17,337 nucleotides of DNA from Coriobacteriaceae bacterium AM48-5 (GCA_027669525.1 JAQEDJ010000044.1:1-17337), one strand, 5' to 3'; shown: positions 1 through 9,618, counted from the stretch's first letter. Notes: a model not told the origin generated them from the letters alone. Numbers and translations are program-made.

Positions 1-2417
1 CCAGTTTGCCGCAGCCCAGGCTGCCGAGGAGGCTGCCCGCGCCGAGGCCGAGGCCAAGAAGAAGGCCGAGCAGGAGCGCTTGCTCGCGAGAAGGAGGAGG
101 CTGCCCGCGAGGCCCAGCGCCGCGCCGTTCCCGCTTCCGACTCCGGTTCGCGCTTCCGTTCGCTGCTCGACCAGATCGCCGCACAGGAGACCGTGCTCAA
201 GGAGAAGAAGGACGCCGAGGACAAGGCCAAAGCCGAGCGCGCCGCCGAGCGCGGTAACCGTCGTGGCGGCAACAACGACCGCCGCGGTGGCCGTCGTAAC
301 GATCGCAACGCCTCCGACAACAACTCCGAGCGCAACGCCTCCGAGAGCCGTCCGCACAGTCATCGCACCAACGCCAGCAACAACGTCGCTGCCGGCATGG
401 ACTTCCCCAACCCCGACAAGCAGGGCAAGGGCAAGAAGCGCAAGGGCGGTCACAACAACGAAGAGGACCACTATAGCCGTATGGCTCGCGAGGCCGAGGA
501 GTACAGCCGCGAGAAGGTACTCGAGGAGGCTCGTGCTGCCGTCGAGGAGGCCTCTCGCGAGTCCACCGGTCGCCGCAAGAAGCGCAAGGAGAAGCGCGAG
601 CGCGAAGCTGCCAAGGCTCAGGAGGAGCGCAAGATAGAGGAGGCGCTGGCCCAGGGCGTGAACCCCGAGGAGCTCGATGCCATCAAGGTCTCCCAGGGCG
701 TTACCGTCCAGGAGCTTGCCGAGGCGCTCGACGTTCCGGCCAACGACATCATCAAGCGCCTGTTCCTGCTTGGTACGCCGCTCACCATGACGCAGTCCAT
801 GTCCGACGACCTCGTCGAGCTCGTTGCCGACGACCTGGGTCGTCAGATCAAGATCATCACCCCCGAGGAGGAGAACACCTTCTCGTTCTACGACGATCCC
901 GCCGACCTTAAGCCGCGCGCACCGGTCGTCACCGTCATGGGCCACGTCGACCACGGTAAGACGTCGCTGCTCGACGCCATCCGTCACACCGGCGTCGCTG
1001 CCGGCGAGGCGGGCGGCATTACCCAGGCCATCGGCGCTTCGCAGGTCATGATCAACGACCGCAAGATCACCTTCATCGATACCCCTGGCCACGCCACCTT
1101 TACGGCCATGCGTGCCCGTGGTGCCAAGGTGACCGACATCGTCATTCTGATCGTGGCCGCCGACGACGGCGTCATGCCCCAGACGGTCGAGTCGATCAAC
1201 CACGCCAAGGCCGCCGGCGTACCCATCGTCGTCGCCGTCAACAAGATCGATAAGCCGGGCGCCAACCCCGACCGCGTGCGCCAGGAGCTCACCGAGTACG
1301 GCGTCATCCCCGAGGAGTGGGGCGGACAGAACATGTTCGTCAACATCTCGGCCAAGCAGAAGATCGGTATCGACGACCTTCTGGAGACCGTGCTGCTTCA
1401 GGCCGACGTGCTCGAGCTCAAGGCCAACCCGGACACCTTTGCCTCCGGCAACGTCCTCGAGGCCAAGCTCGACAAGGGCCGCGGCTCGGTCGCTACCGTG
1501 CTCGTGACCCGCGGTACCTTGCACGTGGGCGATACGCTGGTCGCCGGCCTTACCTACGGCCGTGTTCGTGCTATGCTCGACCCCAAGGGTCGCGCCGTCA
1601 CCGAGGCCGGTCCCTCCGACGCCGTCGAGATTTTGGGACTGCAGTCCGTGCCCAACGCCGGTGACGAGTTCCGCGTGTTCGAGGACGAGCGCGAGGCTCG
1701 CGCCCTTGCCGACGAGCGTTCGCTCAAGGCCCGTATCGAGGAGCAGAGCCGCGTCAAGCACGTCACGCTCGAGAACCTCTTCGAGACCATTGCAGACGCC
1801 GAGGTCAAGGAGCTCAACCTGATCATCAAGCCGACGTCCAGGGTTCCATCGAGGCCCTTCAGGACTCCCTCGACAAGATGGACCAGTCCGAAGTGCGCAT
1901 CAACACGATCCACTCCGCCGTTGGCGCCATCAACGAGACCGACGTCGTTCTGGCCGACGCCTCCAACGCCATCATCATCGGCTTTGGCGTCCGTCCCGAC
2001 GGCAAGGCCCGCTCCGCCGCCGAGCGCGAGGGCGTCGAGATCCGTTGCTACGACGTCATCTACAAGTGCCTCGAGGACCTCGACGCAGCCCGTATCGGCA
2101 TGCTCAAGCCCACCGAGGTCGAGGTTTCCACGGGTACCGCGACCGTTCTGGACACCTTCAAGGTGCCCAAGGTCGGTATCGCCGCCGGTGTCCGCGTCGA
2201 AGAGGGCGAGATCGCCGCGACCGATTCCGTACGCCTGGTGCGCGACGGCATCGTGGTCTTCAACGGTAAAATCGCCTCGATGCGCCACTACAAGGATGAG
2301 GCCAAGAGCCTCAAGAGCGGCTCCGAGGGCGGTATTGGCCTGGAGAACTTCCAGGACATCAAGCCTGGCGACACCATTGAGGGCTACCGCATCGACCAGG
2401 TTGCCCGTACCGAGTAG
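1..2417 (+). CDS. infB: Translation initiation factor IF-2 (left end missing; two apparent -1 frameshifts)
   Basis: IF2 is the GTPase that brings initiator fMet-tRNA to the 30S subunit and promotes subunit joining. Seen: an Ala/Glu/Lys-rich stretch, then an Arg/Gly/Asn-rich stretch (about 250-400), an IF2_N domain (about 685-840, containing [14 protein letters not shown]), then the G domain with G1 GHVDHGKT (940-963), G3 DTPGH (1078-1092) and G4 NKID (1240-1251). Domains II to IV follow and end at the TAG at 2415-2417. The start lies left of the window. The frame changes twice: near 77-81 (CGC-CTT expected, CGCTT seen) and at 1830/1831 (AAGGCC expected, AAGCC seen). The product after the second break reads [20 protein letters not shown], as in normal IF2, so both look like lost bases. 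rbfA follows after 11 nt, the usual infB-rbfA order. Confidence 0.96.
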
Positions 2418-2428
2418 GGGGTAGCGCT

Positions 2429-2839
2429 ATGAAGCAAACGCAGGCAACCCGCCGTTTGGGCGAGCAGCTTCGCGAGAAGCTCGGTTATATCCTGCTCTTT
2501 GAGGTTTCCGATCCGCGTCTCGACCTGGTCACCCTGACCGCGGTCGAGGTCGCGGTGGACCGTTCGTTCGCGCGTGTGTACGTGTCGTGCGACGCGAGCC
2601 GCTACGACGAGGTCATGGAGGCGCTCGCCAGCGCCAAGGGCCGCATCCGTAGCCTGCTGGCCCGCTCGCTCGATTGGCGCGTCACGCCCGAGCTCGATTT
2701 TCGCATCGATCGCTCGACCGATGAGGCCGAGCGCATCACGCGTGCGCTGGAAAACGTTCCCGCCACGCTTGCGATCGAAAAGGACGAGGACGGCTATCCA
2801 ATTGCGGATGCCGCCCAGGAGGCAGCTTTAGATGAGTAA
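2429..2839 (+). CDS. rbfA: 30S ribosome-binding factor RbfA
   Basis: RbfA is a small KH-type protein that binds the 30S subunit and helps mature the 5' end of 16S rRNA. The 136-residue product has the normal length and the family pattern: a basic N-terminal helix, then ILLFEVSDPRLDLVTLTAVE, then the strand RSFARVYVSCD, and a C-terminal TPELDFRIDRSTDEAERI. The reading frame is intact. The ATG start is preceded by a G-rich Shine-Dalgarno (AGGGGG at 2416-2421) that overlaps the infB stop, so translation is probably coupled to infB. The stop overlaps the start of the following DHH phosphoesterase gene by 8 nt. The C-terminal acidic tail (about residues 117-136) is the least conserved part. Confidence 0.95.
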   Translation: MKQTQATRRLGEQLREKLGYILLFEVSDPRLDLVTLTAVEVAVDRSFARVYVSCDASRYDEVMEALASAKGRIRSLLARSLDWRVTPELDFRIDRSTDEAERITRALENVPATLAIEKDEDGYPIADAAQEAALDE

Positions 2840-3874
2840 TTCCGCCGACCTCGCATCGTGCGAGTCTGCAGATATTCAGCGACGCATCCTTGAGCTCATC
2901 GAGGGTGCGTCCTCCATTGCGATTTCGGGACATACGTCTCCCGATGGCGACGCCTGGGCTCCGTGCTAGGCCTGGGCCTCTCGCTTAGGAAGTTCTTTCC
3001 CAACAAGGACATTGCCCTGCTGCTGGCAGACGATGACCCGGTTCCGCGCATCTACCGTTTTATGGAGGGCGCCGACCGTCTGGTGCCGGCATCTGCGTAT
3101 ACCGGCAATCCGGACCTGTTCATCTCGGTGGACGTGCCGGTCGTCGAGCGTCTGAACAACTCCGCCGAGGTGCTTCGTCGCTCGTCGCATGTGGTGTGCT
3201 TCGATCACCATCCGGCGCGCGAGGAGTTTGCCGAGCTCAGCCTGAGGTGCGTCGACGCCGCGGCCTGCGCCATGATCATCGACCGCTTTTTGGACAATTG
3301 TGGCATTGTGGCTCGCGATGGTGTCGCGACCTGCTTGTTGTGCGGCCTGGTGACCGATACCGGTCGTTTTCAGTATCAAAACGCCGATGCCGCCGCGTTC
3401 CATGCAGCCTCGCGTCTGGTTGCCCACGGTGCCGATCCGGCGCGTGTGGCACTCGAGGTTTACCAGAGCATGCGCGTTGAGTTTTTGCACCTCAAGTCCA
3501 TCGTTATGGGCCGTATCAAGACGGTGGCCCACGGGCGCGTCGCGTATAGCTACGCGTACCAGAGTGACCTTGAGGCCTGCGGTGTCACCTCGGATGAGTG
3601 CGACGGTCTGGTTGACGTGGTGCGCTCGGTGATGGGCGTCGAGGTCTGCCTGTTCCTGAAGGGCATTGAGGGCGATACCAAGGTGCGCGGCAATCTGCGC
3701 TCCAAGGGCGACCTCAACGTGTCCGAGATCGCTGCTGCCTTTGGCGGAGGCGGACATCCCGCTGCCGCCGGTTTCTCCAACAACGGAACGATTCTCGAGA
3801 CGCTCACCGTGGCACTTCCCATGCTGGCCGAACTGGTAGGGGAGGATCCCGCTTCGGTGACCGTCGAGCTTTAA
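2832..3874 (+). CDS. nrnA: DHH/DHHA1 family phosphoesterase, NrnA-like oligoribonuclease / pAp phosphatase (one apparent -1 frameshift)
   Basis: NrnA-type enzymes degrade 2-5 nt RNA fragments and dephosphorylate pAp; they commonly sit between rbfA and truB. Seen: motif I GHTSPDGDA at residues 33-41, a DHH motif in FDHHPA (about 3200-3217), a GLVTDTGRFQY motif (about 3343-3375), and the DHHA1 signature GGGGHPAAAG (about 3746-3775). The ATG at 2832 overlaps the rbfA stop. The frame breaks at 2953-2954: GCC-CTG-GGC-TCC is expected, but GCCTGGGC is seen, giving a stop at about 2967-2969. Restoring one C gives SPDGDALGSVLGLGLSLRKF and an open frame of 347 residues, normal for the family. The specific substrate (nanoRNA, pAp or cyclic dinucleotide) cannot be told from sequence alone. 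Confidence 0.88.
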
Positions 3875-3889
3875 CTTTTTGGATGGTAC

Positions 3890-4820
3890 ATGGCTCGTCG
3901 TACGCCTTCTCAACTGAATATGCTGCTCGCCGTCGATAAGCCGGTGGGCTGCACGTCCCACGATGTGGTTTCGAAATGCCGACGCGCCCTCCATGAGCGG
4001 CGCGTCGGCCATGCCGGCACGCTCGACCCCATGGCATCGGGTGTCATGGTGGTGGGTGTGGGCCAGGCCACCCGTCTGCTGGGCATGCTAACCCTCGATA
4101 CCAAAAGCTATGTCGCCGACATTTCGTTTGGCGCCGAGACCAATACCGATGATGCGGAGGGCGAGGCGGTCCGCACGGTGGCTGTTGCCAACGAGCTCCG
4201 CTATCCTGCCTATGCCCGTGAGCGCTTGGCCGCTATGCTGGGTCCGCAGATACAGGTGCCGCCGGCGTTTTCGGCTATCTCGGTCAATGGCGTTCGCGCC
4301 TACAAGTCTGCTCGCGAGGGCAATGCGGTGGACCTACCTCCGCGCCCCGTCGAGGTCTATGCCGCCGACCTGATCGCCGTGGGAGGCGAAGGTGATACGT
4401 GTGTGTGGACCGTGGCGTTCTCAGTGAGCAAGGGTACCTATATCCGTGCGCTCGCTCGCGATTTGGGCCGCGCCTGCGAGAGCGCCGCGCACATTTCTGC
4501 GCTGCGCCGCACGGCCTCCGGTGTTGTTTCCATTGGCGCTTGTCATGCGGTCGAGGAGCTTTCTCCCGAGTCCGCGGCTGGCTTTGCCTGGATCCCATTG
4601 CGGCCCTGGGCGCCACGCGTGTTGACTTGCCGGCAATCTTGCCGACGATCTGCTCTGCGGCCGACGCATTCCCGTTGAGCGTGCGCTTGCCGATTTCGAT
4701 ACCTCGAAGTCGCCTTTTGCGTTGGTGCTCGATGGGGGACTCAAGGCGCTCGCCCGCATTGAGAGTGGCCGCTTTGTCATGGAGCATGTCTTTCCGCAGG
4801 CCATCGGCGGTGTTCGATGA
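3890..4820 (+). CDS. truB: tRNA pseudouridine(55) synthase TruB (two apparent -1 frameshifts)
   Basis: TruB makes pseudouridine 55 in the T loop of tRNAs. Seen: KPVGCTSHDVV (residues 17-27) and the catalytic motif GHAGTLDPMASGV (residues 40-52), with Asp46 the expected nucleophile; then the GTYIRALARDLG motif near 4432-4467. The reading frame breaks at 4590-4591 (TGG-GAT expected, TGGAT seen) and again at 4641 (TTG-GCC expected, TTGCC seen). With both bases restored the product runs through DPIAALGATRVDLPAILADD to FPQAIGGVR and ends at the TGA at 4818-4820, giving about 310 residues, the usual length. The ATG at 3890 is 15 nt after nrnA; its Shine-Dalgarno is weak (GGATGG), and an internal ATG at 3920 is a less likely start. 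The stop overlaps the ribF start (ATGATGA). Confidence 0.92.
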
Positions 4821-5824
4821 TGTTGTCCGCTCACGAGCTCGCGCGTATTTTTTTCGCGGGCGAGTCGGACGAGGCTCACATCGTTACTGCCGATGCGTTT
4901 GATAAGTGTGAGCACCTGGGTGCTGCCTCGATCGCCATTGGCGTGTTCGATGGCGTGCACCGTGGACACCAGGAGCTCATTGCGGCGCTTGTCCGTGACG
5001 CCCGTGCCCATGGCTGTAAGGCGGTCGTGGTCACTTTCGATCCCGATCCGGACGTTGTGGTGAGTCCTTCGCCCGCTCAAAAATTGATGACGACGGCCGA
5101 CCGTCTACATGCCTTGGCTCAGACCGGGGTCGATGCGGTGGTGGCCGTTCCCTTTACGCCTGAGGTTGCGGCACTCGACCATGTCGGTTTTCTCGCACTG
5201 CTGTCACGCGTGGTCGACATTCGTTCGATTCGCGTTGGCAGCGACTTTAGGCTGGGTCGTGGCGGTGCTTCTGGTGTTGCCGAGATGCGCTCTTGGGGTT
5301 CCGAGCGCGGCGTTGACGTGTATGGTCACGACCTGCTTTGCGAGGGCGGTGAGGCCATTTGCGCCACCCGCATTCGTCATGAGCTGGGACAGGGCCATGT
5401 GGAGCTTGCTGCTGAGTTGCTCGGCCGCCCGTATATGCTGCGTGGCGGTGTTATTCGTGGCCGTCACGAGGGTTCTGACATGGGCTTTCCCACGGCAAAC
5501 CTGCAGGTTCCCGACGGCATTCAGGTGCCTGCCGATGGTGTGTATGAGGGTCTGGTGCTCGTCGATGACATCGCGTGGCCCGCTGCCGTTAATGTCGGCC
5601 TGCCGCCGACGTATGCCGACGATGCCGCTTCATCGCATCTCGAGGCTAACTTAATTGGTTATACGGGCGACCTGTACGGCGCTTCCGTTTCGCTGGCGTT
5701 TACGCGCTGGCTGCGTCCCTCGCGTGTGTTCGATTCGCTGGATGAGTTGATTGCGACCGTCGAGGGTAATATCGAGGACATTCGTCACAACTTGGGTGAG
5801 CAGGGGGTGGGCATCCGTGATTAG
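4817..5824 (+). CDS. ribF: Bifunctional riboflavin kinase / FAD synthetase
   Basis: RibF converts riboflavin to FMN and then FAD in the cytoplasm. The frame is intact (335 residues, slightly longer than usual because of a roughly 35-residue N-terminal stretch). The N-terminal nucleotidyltransferase domain has GVFDGVHRGHQ (residues 42-52) and a VTFDPDP strand (72-78). The C-terminal riboflavin kinase domain has the GFPTAN signature (223-228), then DGVYEG and a conserved NVGLPPTY stretch. Two tandem ATG codons (4817 and 4820) overlap the truB TGA, so coupling with truB is likely; which ATG is used cannot be decided. The last residues overlap the dnaG start. No FMN riboswitch is present upstream, so expression probably follows the cluster. 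Confidence 0.95.
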   Translation: MMLSAHELARIFFAGESDEAHIVTADAFDKCEHLGAASIAIGVFDGVHRGHQELIAALVRDARAHGCKAVVVTFDPDPDVVVSPSPAQKLMTTADRLHALAQTGVDAVVAVPFTPEVAALDHVGFLALLSRVVDIRSIRVGSDFRLGRGGASGVAEMRSWGSERGVDVYGHDLLCEGGEAICATRIRHELGQGHVELAAELLGRPYMLRGGVIRGRHEGSDMGFPTANLQVPDGIQVPADGVYEGLVLVDDIAWPAAVNVGLPPTYADDAASSHLEANLIGYTGDLYGASVSLAFTRWLRPSRVFDSLDELIATVEGNIEDIRHNLGEQGVGIRD

Positions 5825-7924
5825 CGATGAGGAAAAAGACCAGGTACGCGCTGCGTCCGACCTAGTTGCTATCGTGCAGGAAACGGTTGAGCTCAAGCCC
5901 CGCGGCCATGAGTTTTGGGGCTGCTGCCCCTTTCATGGCGAAAAGACTCCGTCCTTCCACATTATTCCCGCCACGCAGGTGTGGCATTGCTTTGGCTGCG
6001 GCGAGGGTGGCGACGTCTTCACCTATATCATGAAGCGCGAGAACCTGAGCTTTCCCGAGTCAATCCGTTATTTGGCCGATCGTGCAGGTATTGAGCTGCA
6101 CGACACCGGAGATCGCCGCGAGCGCGGTACCAAGCGTGCCCGCATCTACGATCTGTGTGCCGAGACCGCCCAGTTCTACCACACCATGCTTATGCGCGGT
6201 AAGGATGGCCGTCCACGTGAGTACTTTGCCAGCCGCGGCATGGGTGGCGACGTCTGCCGCCGCTACTGCCTGGGCTTTGCGCCGGGTCGTAATATGCTGG
6301 TGGCTCATCTGTCGCAGGCGGGCTTTACTCCGCAGGAGATGATCGACGCCAACGTTGCCGTGAGTCGAGGGCGCGGGCAGCTTGCCGACCGCTTCTACGA
6401 CCGCGTGATGTTTCCCATCTTTGACGAGCAGGGTCACAACATTGCCTTTGGCGGGCGCATCATGGGTGACGGCCAACCCAAGTACCTCAACACCGCCGAG
6501 ACGAGCGTGTTCCATAAAAAGCGAAACCTCTATGGCTTTAACTGGGCCAAGGAGTTTATCGTCGCGCAGGATACGGCCATCGTGGTGGAGGGCTATACCG
6601 ATTGCATCGCCTGTTGGGAGGCGGGGATCAAAAACGTTGTCGCCACGCTGGGCACCGCGCTCACGGAGCATCACGTCAAGACGCTCACCCGCTTTGCCAA
6701 GCGTATCGTGTATATGTTCGATGGCGATGCCGCGGGCCAGAAGGCCGCCCGTCGCGCGATTCAATTTATCGAGCAGGATTCGATGGACCTGCGCTGCGTG
6801 GTGCTGCCCGACGGCAACGATCCCATGGAGTTTATTACGGCGCACGGTGGCCAGGAGCTGCAGGCGCGCATCGACGCGGCCGAGCCGCTCATGGACTTTG
6901 TCTACCGTTCGCTGCAGGAGTCGAGCGACATCTCCACGCCGGGCGGTCGTGCCAAGCGCTGGAGGATGCTCTCACGCTCATCTATCCGCTTCGTGACAGC
7001 TATATGATCGATACGTACTTTATCCAGATTGCCGATCTGCTGGGTTTGGATCTGGAGACGGTTCGCGCGAGTTCGGGTCGCGTGTTTCGCGATGTCGCCA
7101 AGCGTGAGGATGCCGAGCGACGTCGTGAGCAGAACTATGAGCGCCAGCGGGCACAGGCTGAGCGGTCCGGCGGGACGGGCAGTCGGGCGTCGAGTTCTCG
7201 CGATGCCGGTCGTGACGCTTGGGCATCGGGCGCGACGCCGCCGGTGTCCGCGCCGGTCGAAGAAGAGCCGTATGACTACGTCCCGCTCGATGCCTACGGT
7301 GCCGCGCCCGTGGAGGTCGTCGACGACCTGCCGCCGATCGATGTGCCTGATGGTATGGGTGCTGTGCCTGTGACTGATGGTTCGGGCGCTCCGGCTGCGG
7401 CGGCGCCGATGGTTCTTACTGATCTTGAGCGCAAGTCCTTGGCAGGGGAGCGCGAGCTGTTGACGATGCTCACGAGCTACCCCGACCTGTTCCGCACGTA
7501 TGCCGACCGTATCTGCTCCATCGAGTGGGTGGATCCGCGCCACGAGTCCATCGCGTGGGCCGTGCTGGCGACGCCGCCGGGAACCGATCCTGCAGCCTGC
7601 ATGGATGCGGCGCGCTCGGTGTGTCCCGAGGCGGCAACGCTTGTGAGTGCCGGGCGCATCTCGGCGACGAGTAAGCACCCCACCGAGACGAACATCGTGT
7701 TCATGCTTGATACGCTCGAACTCTACACCATCAAGCGCCGCATGCGTGCCGCACAGGCCAAGCTGCGCCAGGACCGTTCGCTCGATGACGAGGCCCGTCG
7801 CGCGCTGACCGTGCAGGCCGCGCAGGATTCGCAGCGTCAACGCGAGCTGCAAAAGTCGATCGGCGGCGTGGCGGACCCGTTCCGTTTGATCGGTCTGGAG
7901 GCCGCAGGCACCCAACAGGCCTAG
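5817..7924 (+). CDS. dnaG: DNA primase DnaG (one apparent -1 frameshift)
   Basis: DnaG makes RNA primers for replication and is recruited by the replicative helicase. Seen, numbering from the GTG at 5817: a CHC2 zinc finger (C37, H40, C58, C61), the RNA polymerase core, and a Toprim domain with VVEGYTD (256-262) and the DGD metal-binding motif (302-304). A long Ala/Pro/Asp-rich linker follows (about nt 7100-7410), then a helical C-terminal helicase-interaction domain ending at 7924. The frame breaks at 6956: AAG-GCG-CTG expected, AAGCGCTG seen. Restoring one G gives GRAKALEDALTLIYPLRDSY and a product of about 702 residues. The GTG was chosen because it has a G-rich Shine-Dalgarno (AGGGGGTG) and begins the conserved SDEEKDQVR segment; it overlaps the ribF stop by 8 nt. 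Confidence 0.94.
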
Positions 7925-7969
7925 ATGTTGTGGTCAACCAGCGTATTCTCGCCTATATCCAGTCCTCTT

Positions 7970-8001
7970 TTGGGTATAGACGCCTATGTGTGTGCTAAAG
8001 T
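7970..8001 (+). promoter_or_regulatory. Candidate rpoD promoter
   Basis: In the 109-nt gap between dnaG and rpoD there is an extended -10-like element, TGC followed by TAAAGT (7996-8001), about 33 nt before the GTG start. A TTGGGT (7970-7975) could be a poor -35, but the 20-nt spacing is long. An alternative -10 is TATAGA at 7975-7980, without a good -35. No terminator is visible between the two genes, so readthrough from dnaG is also possible. The call rests on motif match only. Confidence 0.35.
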
Positions 8002-8033
8002 ATTGAGTCCTGTGGACTATGAAGGGAGAATCT

Positions 8034-9380
8034 GTGCCAAAAAAGACTGAGAGCACGGGTACTGGGCTGGAATCCTACGTTGCAAAGCTCATGGGCAACG
8101 GCTCAAACAGGACTTCGGTAACCGAGGACGAGATTCAGGTCGCCCTGAAGGATATCGATGTTTCTGACGAGCAGCTCACCGCGGTGTATTCCGCGCTGCG
8201 CAACAGCGGCATCCAGATTATCTCCGCGAGCGGTAACGACGACGCCCCCATGGACGTCGACGATGACGATAACGATACCGATACCGACGATTTCGATGAC
8301 GACGACGAGCACGATTCCGGCTCGCTCGACGATCACGAGCTCAAGATGGCCCGTCAGGCCGACGCCGAGATGGGTTCTTCCAAGAGCAAGAAGAAGCGCA
8401 CCGTGCGCACTTCCCGTTCACGTTCGCGCGTGCGTGGCATCGATGCCTCCACGGTGATGCTGACCGGCGATCCTGTTCGTATGTACCTCAAGGAGATCGG
8501 CAAGGTCGATCTGCTGACCGCCTCCGAAGAGGTCGATCTGGCCATGAAGATCGAGGCCGGTCTTGAGGCCACCGAGAAGCTCGAGGCTGCCGATGCCGGT
8601 GAGCTCGAGCTCACGCGTGCCGAGATGCGTCGTCTTACGCGCATTGAGAACGTCGGCCTCGAAGCCAAGCAGGCGCTCATCAGCGCAAACCTGCGTCTGG
8701 TCGTCTCTATCGCCAAGCGCTATGTCGGCCGTGGCATGCTGTTCCTGGATCTGATCCAGGAGGCAACCTCGGTCTGATCCGCGCCGTCGAGAAGTTCGAC
8801 TACCAGAAGGGCTTCAAGTTCTCCACGTACGCCACGTGGTGGATTCGTCAGGCCATTACACGCGCTATTGCCGACCAGGCCCGTACCATCGTATTCCCGT
8901 GCACATGGTCGAGACCATCAACAAGCTCGTCCGCGTGCAGCGCCAGCTCCTCCAGGACCTGGGTCGCGACCCGACCCCCGAGGAGATCGGTGCCGAGATG
9001 GATATGAGCGCCGACCGCGTCCGCGAGATCCAGAAGATTTCGCAGGAGCCGTGTCGCTCGAGACCCCGATCGGCGAGGAAGAGGATTCCCAGCTGGGCGA
9101 CTTCATCGAGGACTCCCAGGCTATCGTTCCGCCCGATGCCGCCAGCTTCTCTATGCTGCAGGAGCAGCTCACCCAGGTGCTCGATTCGCTTGCCGATCGT
9201 GAGCGCAAGGTTATCGAGCTGCGCTTTGGTCTTGTCGACGGACATCCCCGTACGCTCGAGGAAGTCGGTCGCGAGTTTGGTGTCACGCGCGAGCGTATCC
9301 GCCAGATCGAGTCCAAGACCCTGGCCAAGCTCCGCCATCCGAGCCGCAGCAGCAAGCTCAAAGACTATATCGAGTCTTAG
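8034..9380 (+). CDS. rpoD: Primary RNA polymerase sigma factor RpoD/SigA (three apparent -1 frameshifts)
   Basis: This is the housekeeping sigma factor. Seen in order: a region 1.1-like segment ([19 protein letters not shown]), an Asp-rich acidic tract (about 8250-8325), a basic stretch, region 1.2 ([18 protein letters not shown]), region 2 ([36 protein letters not shown]), region 3, and region 4.2 with the helix-turn-helix [20 protein letters not shown]. Three bases seem to be missing: at 8762-8763 (GAGGGC to GAGGC), 8890 (ATCCGT to ATCGT) and 9049-9050 (GAGCCCGTG to GAGCCGTG). Restored, the product is about 449 residues. The GTG at 8034 is preferred over the in-frame ATG at 8019 because GAAGGGAGAA (8021-8030) is a good Shine-Dalgarno for the GTG and would otherwise be coding. 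An active genome must have an intact primary sigma, so the breaks are probably errors. Confidence 0.95.
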
Positions 9381-9381
9381 G

Positions 9382-9409
9382 GTTACGGCGTTTTACCAAA
9401 CGCCGTAAC
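9382..9409 (+). other. Perfect 12-bp hairpin directly after rpoD
   Basis: GTTACGGCGTTT (9382-9393) pairs perfectly with AAACGCCGTAAC (9398-9409) across a 4-nt loop (TACC), starting one base after the rpoD stop. No run of T follows, so it is not a standard intrinsic terminator. It could protect the mRNA 3' end or act together with the terminator downstream. Confidence 0.7.
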
Positions 9410-9410
9410 T

Positions 9411-9428
9411 GACCGACGCTGCGCGGTC
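9411..9428 (+). other. Short second hairpin in the rpoD 3' region
   Basis: GACCG (9411-9415) can pair with CGGTC (9424-9428) over an 8-nt loop. It is short and might be chance, but it sits between two stronger hairpins and may belong to one structured 3' region. Confidence 0.35.
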
Positions 9429-9451
9429 ACCAGGGCGACAACTTGTCATTC

Positions 9452-9493
9452 AAAGAGGGCGGCATGACCAGAAGGTCTATGCCGTCCTCTTTT
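9452..9493 (+). terminator. Probable intrinsic terminator of rpoD
   Basis: AAAGAGGGCGGCATGACC (9452-9469) pairs with GGTC-T-ATGCCGTCCTCTTT (9474-9492) over an AGAA loop, with one bulged T and one G-T pair, followed by a short T run (9490-9493). Its position 72 nt after the rpoD stop and before the tRNA promoter fits a transcription end point. Confidence 0.75.
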
Positions 9494-9596
9494 CATGCCA
9501 ATTTGTTCGCCCTGGTGCCCGCTCGCTGGCATTGTCAAAACATCGGCGTTTCCGTTGCCGGTGCCGGCAGTTAGCCCGTCCCCAAGGGATCAAGGC

Positions 9597-9618
9597 GAGA
9601 AAATTTCTCAAAAAAGTT
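9597..9618 (+). promoter_or_regulatory. A-rich palindrome upstream of the tRNA promoter (UP-like element or operator)
   Basis: GAGAAAATTTCTC (9597-9609) is a perfect inverted repeat with one central base, followed by an A run (9610-9616). It ends next to the -35 box of the tRNA-Asn promoter. AT-rich tracts at this place act as UP elements for stable-RNA promoters; the symmetry would also suit a small regulator. The rest of the interval 9494-9596 shows nothing I recognise. Confidence 0.4.

Noticed and set aside
2966..4012. Minus-strand open frame of 348 codons opposite nrnA and truB
   Set aside because: It spans two real genes and their junction and matches no family; it follows from the codon bias of the plus strand.
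4600..4820. FMN riboswitch controlling ribF
   Set aside because: ribF overlaps truB, and there is no non-coding leader that could hold the aptamer.
6902..7915. Minus-strand open frame of 337 codons opposite the 3' half of dnaG
   Set aside because: Arg/His-rich low-complexity translation, no motif, fully inside the dnaG C-terminal half.
7921..7960. Terminator after dnaG
   Set aside because: Only a tiny TGGT/ACCA inverted repeat is present and no T run follows it.
8250..8325. GAC/GAT-rich repetitive stretch as a DNA repeat array
   Set aside because: It is in-frame coding sequence for the acidic region of the sigma factor, with mixed Asp codons and no fixed repeat unit.
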